From Chromobacterium rhizoryzae (GTDB taxonomy: Bacteria > Pseudomonadota > Gammaproteobacteria > Burkholderiales > Chromobacteriaceae): a stretch of DNA of 64,000 nucleotides. A program made the position numbers and the translations under genes. Positions within the stretch are counted from its first letter, which is position 1. Every line of letters begins with the position of its first letter. The stretch spans positions 3,038,001-3,102,000 of the forward strand of contig NZ_CP066126.1 of assembly GCF_020544465.1 (NCBI RefSeq). The letters run 5' to 3'. Positions 24,410 to 34,800 of the stretch are shown here, piece by piece. A model generated the notes under the pieces. The model searched no databases, was not told the origin of the DNA, and saw only the letters and a program-made list of their open reading frames with translations.

Positions 24410-25022
24410 CTAATTTGCGCTCTGAAGCAAAGACAAGCCATTAATACTTTCCTCGGGCAACCCTCTTACACAGACCCAGCAAAGCCTTCCTGAAAATCCA
24501 ACCCCAAATTCAACACAATCAGACACGGCAATCCACTCCGTCGCATCAACATCAGCCCAAGCAATCATTATCTTATTTGAATCATAGAAAACCCGAACCT
24601 CAGCCCTCTCATCCAAAAGCATCTCTTCATGCCACCAATCAACCGAAAAACATGGCACTCCAATCTCTTCTCGCAATGAAGTACTCAGCTCAGGAACTCC
24701 ACGCTCAAAACAATCAAAAATCACCAAAGAGAAGCTGGTCACCACCCCACTTTTTCGATCAACCCCTATTTCAATTAATGAACTCTTAAAATTACCTAGC
24801 CTCCAATAAACACAATTACAACTCTCTCCATCAGTCAAATCAAATTTAAATGGAAGATAATCTCCAAATTCAGCGACCACCTTCTTGCCTCGTTTCGATC
24901 CTATTATTTTCAACAGTTCACACTCTTCTGCCAAGGCGTAAAAAGTAGCGAATCACATTCAAATCCTCACGGACTATTTTTATGTAAATAATCTTCAGCC
25001 ACTCAAAATCCAGATCATGCAC
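24410..25022 (-). pseudogene. Frameshifted probable immunity gene (poly-T break)
   Basis: A 174-codon frame ends at 24410 but begins abruptly (LAEECELLKIIGSKRGKK) with no ATG or ribosome binding site and a stop just upstream. In another frame, a GTG at 25022 with AAAGG upstream starts (V/M)HDLDFEWLKIIYIKIVR and reaches a T5 tract (A5 at 24940-24944 on the plus strand). Removing one T joins them as ...NVIRYFYALAEECELL..., about 203 residues. The C-terminal part (VYWRLGNFKSSLIEIGVDRK, FSVDWWHEEM) looks like a folded immunity-type domain, but I cannot name the family. It starts five bases after the 25027 gene, so all are one operon. Confidence 0.55.
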
Positions 25023-25026
25023 ACAA

Positions 25027-25566
25027 CTACCTTTTAAGTTTTGGAAGAAAGAACTCCTTTCCTGTTTCTCTATCTACAAACACATCCACACCATCATCTT
25101 GTCGCAAAAACACCAAATTTGATGGAGCATCAACGCCAGCCACAAATTTGCCATTAGCACTCAAAGAGTCTGCATAACGCCATCCTTCTGGCGCCATGAC
25201 TTTTGCTTTAACAGCCGGAGGCACAAAGCAAACTGCAACGGGTTGCCTTGGATCATCATCCCAATCCGCGCAACCGAACCCTAACCAGTCACAAGAAACC
25301 ATCGGCCCATGCATTTGATCAACAACCACAAGATCCACAGCTGCTCCATCATCGCCCTTGTACCTCAAGCCCATTTCGCTTAGAGTTTCCACATAACTTC
25401 GCGTCTCATGAGGACTCACAAAGTGAACGCATGCCAGTTCACCATCCGAGCGGAGTGTTTTATTTGGGAGCATCCGCATAAAATGCGCAATACCCCCAGG
25501 CACCTTCTCAATAATCGATCGACAACGAATAACTACCGATATACCTTCAATTAATACTGCCATCAT
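25027..25566 (-). CDS. Probable immunity-region protein, unknown family
   Basis: A 179-residue soluble protein. Two adjacent ATGs (25566 and 25563) are possible starts; CTGGAG precedes both, and the second has the better spacing. Visible blocks are GISVVIRCRSIIEKVPGG, VHFVSPHETRSYVETLSEMG, AVDLVVVDQMHGPMVSCDW and a C-terminal FVDRETGKEFFLP. The GPMVSCDWLGFG segment suggests a conserved fold, but I cannot name it. It begins ten bases after the first immunity gene, in the same AT-rich operon. It could be a second immunity protein, an accessory protein, or the true partner of the toxin. Confidence 0.65.
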   Translation of the reverse strand: MMAVLIEGISVVIRCRSIIEKVPGGIAHFMRMLPNKTLRSDGELACVHFVSPHETRSYVETLSEMGLRYKGDDGAAVDLVVVDQMHGPMVSCDWLGFGCADWDDDPRQPVAVCFVPPAVKAKVMAPEGWRYADSLSANGKFVAGVDAPSNLVFLRQDDGVDVFVDRETGKEFFLPKLKR

Positions 25567-25576
25567 TCACTCCAGT

Positions 25577-25876
25577 TTATTTAGAACGTTGCACCCTATG
25601 CCATTGAGTAAACGCCCTCTCGTCAGGTTCATTGCCTAAAGCTTCATAAAACTGAATTCTATCTGCCATGAGCAAAGACTCTTCTCTACAAAAAAACTCT
25701 ACCGTTTGAACAGATTGATTATATAAAGCACAAAACGATGGATCAGTAAATTTTTTATAATAATCACACACTAGGCCAATCGCCCCTTCCTCTGTGTGAC
25801 CATAATCCTTCTGCAGTTGAAAAACTATTCGTTCAAACAACCAAGCCTCATCCTCACCTGTTGATGGAAGCAACAA
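25577..25876 (-). CDS. cdiI: Candidate cognate immunity protein CdiI
   Basis: A 99-residue acidic protein directly after cdiA. It starts with TTG at 25876. Its ribosome binding site AAGGAG lies within the last codons of cdiA (CTA AGG AGA TAA), six bases before the TTG, so its translation should be coupled to toxin synthesis. Position, size and coupling are what is expected of CdiI, which binds and blocks the CdiA C-terminal toxin in the cytoplasm. The sequence (DEAWLFERIVFQLQKDYG, FFCREESLLMADRIQFYEAL) is mostly helical with many Glu residues. I do not recognise its family; the role is inferred from context. Confidence 0.72.
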   Translation of the reverse strand: MLLPSTGEDEAWLFERIVFQLQKDYGHTEEGAIGLVCDYYKKFTDPSFCALYNQSVQTVEFFCREESLLMADRIQFYEALGNEPDERAFTQWHRVQRSK

Positions 25877-25878
25877 TT

Positions 25879-28800
25879 TTATCTCCTTAGCATATATTTA
25901 TTAAACAAATCCACCGCTTCTTTTGTATGTATGCTTGTTTGATTACCTCTAGCAGGCAATGTTCTTATCCCATTTCTGCCAACCCCACCAAACATTGGCC
26001 CTGTTACCAAATCAAAAGTATACTTCCACTCATCAGGCGGAAGGTAAGGAACAGTTGTCAATTGCCTATTCATTGCAACAAAGTCAGCCCATTCTCCATT
26101 TGCCCCTCCAAAAACCTTGCTATTTAGTTTTTCAAGCTCTGATTTAGGCACTGAGAATTCAACGACATCTTGCGAATTTTTGCTCATCATAGTTGCGGAA
26201 CTAATAGCTTCATCACGAGAGGTTGTCATATAAAAACCAGGACCAAAATCATTGGTCAATTTCGACTCAGACAAATCCACACCTATCGATCGAATATTGG
26301 CGGCATTCTTTGGCGATGTGCCATGATAAAACATTACGAAATCATTCGCTGCAGATGAAGCATCTAATCCACTCGCAGTGCCGACTCTCCCTCGGAGACT
26401 AGCAAGGCCCTCACTCCCCAGCAATGGTCCTGTCGCAGCCTTAAACGCTCCACGCAAAACACCAAATCCAGCAAACAGATCCAACTCTGGCATTGTCTGC
26501 ACTAGGCCAGGCTCGCCATTCTTGATGGTGTGCTCAGACGAAACAATGTTTGCAATCTGCTGCAACACTCCCTGCTCTCGTTTGGTCTCTCGGATTAAAA
26601 GCTGAGTAAACGCGAGCTTTGCCTGATTAGCTTCCAGATCACACTTGACAGCCACAATGGAACAACCCGACTCGACTCTCTTCTGGAGTTCCTGCGCCTG
26701 CGCCTCCAACTGCTCCAATTGTTTTTTCTGATCATCTATATTTCCGATCAAAGGCCCTAAACCAGAGAATGCGCCAAGCATGCCCTCGTCACCTTCTCGC
26801 GCCAGCTTATCAATTTCAGCATTACGCGTGGCATCCAACCATTTTAGCTGATCCCGAACCTGGCACGCGTTTGCATCCCCCTCACGGCATGCCGCCTCCA
26901 CCGCGATTAACACTTTCTTCTCGGGTAGGGACAGCGTGTTGTTCTCCATCTCCGTTTTAGCCGCATTCACCGTAGTCGCGGCGGTGCTGCCACCACCAGT
27001 GGCGGTAGACAAACCAGCCAGCAGACCACTGACCAGGTTCTCGCGTTGCAGTTTCTCCGCTGCCGTCATCTTGCTAGCGTCGGTTTTCTGCAGCTGATCC
27101 AAAGCACTATTCAGCGCCACCGCGGCGGCGGCCCCGGCAGCGCCCGCGCCACAGCTCTGGCCGCTGGCGCTGGCTCCGCCGCAGGCCAGCGCGGCATGCA
27201 ATACCGCGCGGACGGTTTCGCCTTCCGGCGTTTTGGCGCCGCCCTCCATCCCGTCAACCAGTGCTTTCACCTGCTGAGCGCCCAGGCCTTGCAGATAGGC
27301 GATGCCCGCGTTTTGCGCCATGCCGCCAAGACCGTTGGCCAGGTTGCCGCCGATGCCGGCGGTGACCGCGGTCAGAATTTGACCATAGGCGCCGCCTGGC
27401 GCCCATTTGTCGGCGTCGGCCTTGGTGTCCGCGGCGGCGCGTTCCAGCCGCTCAAGATCGCTGGCCGAGGCGGTCGGATCTTTGCGCGCGGCGTCCAACG
27501 CGTCCTGAGTGGCCTTGGCCGCCTGCGCCTTATTGGACAGGAAGGTGCCCACTTGTTCGTGCAGCGCGGCGGCGGCATCGAACAGCGCTTGCACCTGCTC
27601 CTTGTCGAAGTTGTTGGCCAGCTTGCCGCTGCCATCGGTGGCGCTATCCACATTACGGTTGAGCTTGGCGGCGGCATCCGCCGCGCTTTGACCGGTCAAT
27701 GTTTGTTGCAGCGCATTATTGGTGATCTCCAGCTTGCCGCCGCTGATGCCGCTGCGCGTGGTGCTGGCATCGTGATCCGATGCCGCCATCGCCATGCCGG
27801 TGACGCCGCCAGAACCTGCGGTGACGGTCACGCTGCTGGCGGTGAAGTCGGCATGATTGTCGATGTCCTTGGTGACCAGCGCGCCGGTGCTCAAGCTGTT
27901 CTTGCCTTGCTGGATGGATGCCGCGCTGCCGGCGATGACCGCGCCGGTGAGTTGGGTGCTGCCCTTGACTCTGAGCTGGAAACCGCCATCCCCGGCCTTG
28001 ATACCGGACTGCTGCTGCACGCTGGCGTAGTCCGCATCCATTTTTTGCTGGCTAAGCGACACCGAACCGCCACTGCCATAACCAATAGTCACACTGCCAC
28101 TTATGCTTTGATTCAGGCTGTGATAACTACTGGTATCTTGCAGACTTTCCAGTTTCAGATCACCGGCAATGGAGCCAACTATTTGCTGACCTCTAGCCTC
28201 TCCTTGCAACGTAAAGTCTCCGCCGGATCGAATATCCAACCTGCCGCCGGCGTTGAGTTGGCTGAGCTGGTTTTGTGTACCATTGCCATCAGCCTTGCCT
28301 CGGCTAGCACTGCCATTGGCTGTAAAGCCGAATGTCGGTTTGTTATTTTCAATACCAATCACTACTCCCACCCCTCCACTACTGGATTTGGAGGTAGTGC
28401 GTTCACTGCTGGTGCTTTGCGCGGCCAGCAGAGTAATTGCGCCATCGGCTCTGATAGTGAGGTCCTTGCCTGCCAGCAATTGAGCTCCATGGCCGGCAAT
28501 GGTGCTGTCCTGGCCCGCACCCGCAGCCTGCGTGAACAGATTACCGCCGGCCTTAAGCAGGCTACCGCTTTCCGTATGACTGTCGCTGACGGTGGTGCTT
28601 TCGCTCTGGCTCCCACCCACAGTAATACTGAGCTTGATACCGCCTCCGTTCTGGGTAGGATTGCCCCCCGCCATGGCTTGTTGATAGGCGGTGTAACTGT
28701 TGTAGCCGGCCAGGCCGGCGGTGGCGGCGGACAAGGCTTTCACCCTATCGTCCTTGCTGCTGACCAAGGTGTCGGTGGCCGCGGCAACGGCCTGCAGGCC

Positions 28801-31800
28801 GCTGAGCAGCGGGCTAGTGATCTGCACGGTGAGGCCGCTGGATTTGCTGGTGGTTTTCTGCACGCTGTGCCAAGTGTCCACCGCCGCGTCCAGTTGTTGT
28901 TTCTTGGCATCCACCAACAGGTTGCCGCCGGCGGTGACGTCACTGCCTTGCAAGGTGAGCACACCGCCGGCTTTCAATTGCAGGTCGCCGTTGATGCTGC
29001 CCACCAGGCTGCGGTTCTGGCTCTGGGTACTGCCCGCGCCGTTCATTTCCTGGGTCAGCTCCTTGCTGCCGACCGTGAAGCCGATGCCGCCACCGGAGAA
29101 GAAGCCGGAGGTTTTTTCCTGATGGAACTGGAACACGCGCTGGGTATCAGTGCCGGAACGGATGCTAAGATCGCGCCCCGCCGTCAGACTGACCGTACCG
29201 CTGCCAGCCACCTGGCTAGCCTGGATATTGAGGTCCTGTCCGCTTTGCATTGCAATCTTGTCGGCGGAAACGGTGGAGCCGATTTGGGTGGTATTGTCAT
29301 GCGCGCTGATATCCACCGTGGTTTTGCGGCTGAACGCGCCACCGGAGCTGCGCACGGTTTTGTGGTAATCGCTGTGACGGTTTTCCGCGCTGCCCAGCGT
29401 GATGTCGCGGCCGGCCAACAGCGTGGCCTGGCCATCGCTGCCAAGGCTGGCGGCCTGGGTCGTGATGTCACGGCCTGCATTAAGGGTCAAACCACTGGCG
29501 CCAGACAGCGCGCTGCCGTGCTGGCTAAGGTCGTAGTTGTTATGGATATCGCCATTGGTGTAGTAGTTGTCGCTGCGGCTTTGGGTAGCCACCGCCCCCA
29601 GGCGGATATCCTGGCCTACATTCAGCGTCAAACCGCCATGGCTGCCTAGGCTGGCGCCGTTCAGCACGGCGGCGTCGCCGGCTTGCAACTGCAGATTGCC
29701 CTGGCTGGTCAGGCCAGCCACGGTAAGGCTGTCCGTTTGCCAGCTGTGACCATAGCCCTTGGAACCCATCTGCACATTGAGCTGATCTTGTCGGCTGTTG
29801 ACTTCGCTTTGCACGGTCAACTGCTTGCCGGCCAGCGCCAGCAGGCCACCGCCGGCCTGGGCTTGGGAGCCGTTGAGGGCTAGATTGCCACCGGCTTGCA
29901 GCAGCATATCGCCGCCGGCCTGCAGCTGGGTGGCATGGCGGATCTGGTCCAGTGTCGAGTACGCGCCCCAACCCCAGCCGTTCCAGCTGCCCTGGCCTTG
30001 CTTGCTGTCCAGTGTAGATTGCAGGGTCAGCTCATTGGCGGCCACGGCCAGCAACTTGCCGCCAGCCTTGACCTCCGCGCCGCTAAGCGTGAGGTCGTGC
30101 CCGGCGTTAAAGCCCAGGCTGCCACCCACTTGCAGCGTGCTGCCCACATGGTCGACCTGCTGGTAACTGTACTGGCTGCGGCCGGTGTTGCCTGCATAGC
30201 TGTAGCGGTTTTCGCGGCTGGCGATGTCCAGATCGCGGCCGGCCTGCAGTTTCGCGTCGCCGCTGACCCGCAGCTGCGCGGCTTGCAGCTTGAGATCATT
30301 GCCGGCCTGCAGCTGCAAGCTGCCTGCCTGGATCACGCTGCCGGCCTGGCTGTGTTGCTTGTCGTCGCTAACGCTCAGGTTGTAGCGAGCGCCAAGGCCC
30401 AGATCGCCGCCGGCCAGCACTTTGCCGCCTTCGATGCGGATATCGCCCGCCTGCGCCAACAGACTGTTGTCCGCCTTCAGGGTGCCGCTGTTGATCAGCG
30501 AGCCATCGGCCAGCAGCTCCATATGGCTGCCGGCCAGCACCGCGCCCTGGCCGCGCAGCGATTGCTCCTGCGCCTTGGCCAGGTACACCACCGGCACCAA
30601 CACGTCATGACCGTCGACATTCTGCTTGACCAGCCACACAATGTCCGCGGTGAGTCGGGACATCTGCTCCGCGGACAGCGCCACGCCCGGCGTCAATTGG
30701 AATTGCTTGGCGTATTCCGCGCCCTGGCTCATCAATTGCTGGTATTGCTGCGTCGCGTTGGCGTTGCCGCCGATGAAGCGCTTGCCGGTCAGTTCCGTCA
30801 CCGCGCGGCTGACCAGTTGCTGCTCGTAGAAACCGTCGCCCAGGCGCTTTTCCACGCGGCTGGGGTCGTAGCCCAATTGTTTGAGCAGATAATCCGACGA
30901 AATGAAATTGCCGTATTGGGTAAAGCGCGGATCGGTTTCCACCAAATAAGGCTGCGCCGGCGCCGGACGGGTCTGGAACAGTCCGTTATTGGGCAGGCTA
31001 TAACCGCCGGCTACCGGGTTGGCCGCCTTGGTGCCGGCGGACTCCAGCAATACTTGCTGCGGCAGCACCGAGGTTTTGACTCCATCCCACTGCGCGCCGG
31101 TCAGGCCGCCCACCGCTGATTTTTGCAGATCCGCCGCTGCTTGCGCGCCAGTCAGCTGCCCGGCCAAGGTTTGCGTGGAGGCGACGGCATCCGGCGGCTT
31201 GCCGCCCAGATTCTTGCCCTCGCTGGCCATGTCGCCATCGGCTTGCGCCAAAGCCTTGCCCGCTGCGGTGTTTACCGCCGTCGCTTTGGACTGGCTGTCG
31301 CCGGTAGTTAGAGAGATATCGAGCTGAGAAGCCTTGCCGTTGGAAATGGTGGGGGCTTGTAATGTGAGTTTTTTGCCGGTGCTAATGGTCGCGTCCAGTG
31401 AGGCTAGGACTTCAGTACGCGTTGTGACGGTTGTAGCCCCCACTCTACCAGCAGGGAAAACAGCTTGAGTCGTTTCGGTTACTGTCTTCAACAGCTTTTG
31501 ACCAACATTATTTACTTGATTGCCAGCCACCAAAACCAAGTCACCGCCAGCTGAAATTGAACTATATTTATTAAAAACACCTGAAGACTGAATAGATAAA
31601 TCACCTGCAACCAACAGTCTCGCAACGCCCCCTCCCCCAGCAGCCATATCGGTCTTAACTGAAACCGAGTAATTCCTTGCCATTTCACCTGGAACGCCAA
31701 CCTCATCTCTACCAGCCACTGAAATAGGTAGCGGGTAAATATTTATTTTCGGCGCGGCGCTATAACCATCAACAACACCACCAGATATAAATGACTCTGC

Positions 31801-34800
31801 CACACCATAACCAAAAATCATTGGATCCAAATTACCCGATAGCAGCTGACGTGAAGTAGTCGGTAGAATATGTTTTTTAGGATCATAACCCGGCAAATAA
31901 TAATAACCTGCCTGCCAACCACTTCCCACCTTTAAAAAATATGGAATTGACACCAACTTAGAGCCAACAGAATCTTTAACAGTAATATACTTTCTTTCCT
32001 CATCAACTGATGCCACCCCATTCAAAGAAACAAAGCCAACATAGGACATGCTGCGATCACATTGACCAGCGCCATCCTTTCCACAACTCACATGCTCATA
32101 AACCACAGAAGGAAGCATATATAATGTTTTTCTATAGCTTTCGACACTTTCTTTACTTGGCAGCACTTCTACTGGATTTGCCTCATTACTCACCCTCCCC
32201 GCATCAATAAACATATTGCCATCGGACTGCAGGGTCGCCACATGGTTAATCACCTGCCCTGTGGCCGCCCCTGCCTTGCCTATGCGCATATCACCCTGGC
32301 TATACAACCAGCTGCCGTCGTGATTATTCAAGGTTTGTCCGATATCCAGCACCATATTGCCGGCAGAGGCGATCAGCCCCTGGTTGCCGCCGTTGTCCAG
32401 GCTGGCGGCCTGGATGGAGATATCGCCGCCGGTGATGGAGTGGGTGTTCAGCACGCTGGCGGCGTTCAGTTGCAAACTGCCGGCGCTGAGCTTGCCGCTA
32501 TTGCTGAGCGCCTGGCTCAGTGCAGTGCTAAGTTTGCCGCCTGCGTTGACCTCGCCGCTATTGGTCCAGCTGACGCCGTTCAAAACCAAATCGCCGCCGG
32601 CCTGCAACTGGCCGCTGTTGATCAGATTTCCGCCGCTGCTGATGCTGAGCTTGCCATTGGCTTGCAGCTTGCTGCCCGACGCGTGGATGAAGTCGCTGGC
32701 GAGGGTCAGGCTCAAATCCTTGCCGGCCAGGAAGGAGCCGGAATTGCCCAGGCTCACGGTGTCGATGCCCAGGCTGCCCACGCTCAGCAGGCTGCCGCCG
32801 GCATTGTCCAGTCCTTGCGCCTTGATCCGCCAATCGCCGTTGCCGGCGATCTGGCCGCCGTTGTTCAATTGCCCGCTGAGGGTCACACGGCTGTCGCCGC
32901 TGCCCAGCGCCAACAGCTTGCCGCCCTGGTTGAGCAGACTGCCGCTGTCCAAGGCCAAAGTGTGGCCGGCCTGGATCAGGCCGCCGGCGTTGTCCACGCT
33001 GGCGCTGTCCAACTTCAAGGCGCCGTTGCTGCCCAAAGCCCCCTGGCGATTGTCCAGCACTCCACTCGCGCTGAGCTGCAGATCGCCCTGACTGCTGAGC
33101 GTGCCGCCAGCATTCAGCAGGCCCGCCGCCGTCACCTGCAGTTGACCGTTGGACAGCACCTTGCCCTGCAGACTGTTGTCCAGCTGGCCGCTTAACTCCA
33201 GCTTGGCCGCGCCGTCTCCCGCTTGACTGAGCAAGCCCTGCTGGTTGTTCAGCTCCGCGGCTTTCAGTTGCAGTTGCCCGGCCTGGATCTTGCCGCCCTG
33301 GTTCTGCGCCACTTGCGCCACTTGTACGCCCAGCTTGGCCGCGCTTTGCAAAACGCCTTGACGGTTGTCCAAGGCCGCGGCGTTCACCTCCAGACCGCCA
33401 TTGCCGGCCAACAAACCCTGTGCGGAGTTGTCCAGCGTCCCGCTGATGTTGACCTTGCCGTCGCCGCTTCCCAACACCTTGATGCTGCCGCCCTGATTAC
33501 CCAGGCCAGCCGCGTGCATTTGCAAGGACTCGGCTTGCACCGTGCCGCCTTGGTTGCTCAAGGCCGCGCCCAGCTGCAGTTGCAGCCCTTGTCCGCTAAC
33601 CAGGGCGCCGCCCTGATTGTCCAGACCTTGGGCCAATTGCAATGATTGCGCGCCCAGGCTGCTCAACGAGCCCTGCTGGTTGTTCAAGGATTGAGCCGCA
33701 AGCGTCAGGCCGCCGTTGCTGAACAGCGTGCCTTGCTGATTGTCGAGACGCTGGCGCACCTGCCATTGCGCCATGGTCTGTCCCAGGTGGCGGATTTCGC
33801 CGCCCTTGTTGCTGAGCGTATCCGCCTTCAGGTTCAGGTCTTTAGCGACGATGTGGCCGCCGTCGTTGTTCAAGCCGGCTTGCTTCTCCAGCTTCAACTC
33901 CCCGGCCGATTGCAGCGTGCCGCCGTGGTTGTCGATGTCAGCGGCCTTGATGTCCAGCCCGGCATTGCCGGCGATCTTGCCCTGGTTGTTCAGCTGGCCG
34001 CTGATCTCCAGGCTGCTGGCGGCGTCCTTGCCCAAGGCCAGAATCTGGCCCTTGTCGGCGTTGCTGACGCTGGCCGCCGTCAGTTGCAAATCCTTGCCGG
34101 CCTGGATCAGGCCTGCGCCGTTCTCCAGTTGCCCAGCCGTCAGTTTGAACTGGCCGTCGCTGCCTAGCAGGCCATCATTGCGCAGCACTTCGCTGGCGCT
34201 AAGACTCAGACTTTGCGAGCCGATCAGGCTGCCCTTGGCGTTGTTCAGCTGCAGCAGCTTGGCGTCCAGCGCTTGCTGGGCGAAGACTTCGCCGCCCTGA
34301 TTGCTGAGCGTGCCCGCTTTCAGGTTCAGGTCTTTGGCGACGATGTGGCCGCCGTCGTTGTTCAGGCTGGCTTGCTTCTCCAGCTTCAACTCACCGGCCG
34401 ACTGCAGCGTGCCGACGTGGTTGTTGATGTCGGCGGCCTTGATGTCCAGCCCGGCGTTGCCGGCGATCTTGCCCTGGTTGTTCAGCTGGCCGCTGATCTC
34501 CAGGCTGCTGGCGGCATCCTTGCCCAGCGCCAGAATCTGGCCCTTGTCGGCGTTGTCGACGCTGGCCGCAGTCAGCTGCAAATCCTTGCCCGCCTGGATC
34601 AGGCCCACGCCGTTCTCCAGCTGCCCGGCCGTTAACGTGAACTGGCCGTCGCTGCCGAGCAGGCCATCGTTGCGCAACACCTCGCTGACGCTGAGGTTCA
34701 GGTTTTGCGAACCAATCAGGCTGCCCTTGGCGTTGTTCAGCTGACTCAGTTGAGCATCCAACTGTTGCTGGGCAAACACTTCCCCGCCCTGATTGCTGAG

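Noticed and set aside
25577..25876. Assignment of the first immunity gene to DUF3791, often found beside DUF3990
   Set aside because: I could not match the characteristic blocks of that family; only the position supports immunity.
27046..29649. An 867-codon plus-strand open frame inside cdiA
   Set aside because: It is antisense to the conserved FHA-2 and pre-toxin region and has no recognisable domain.
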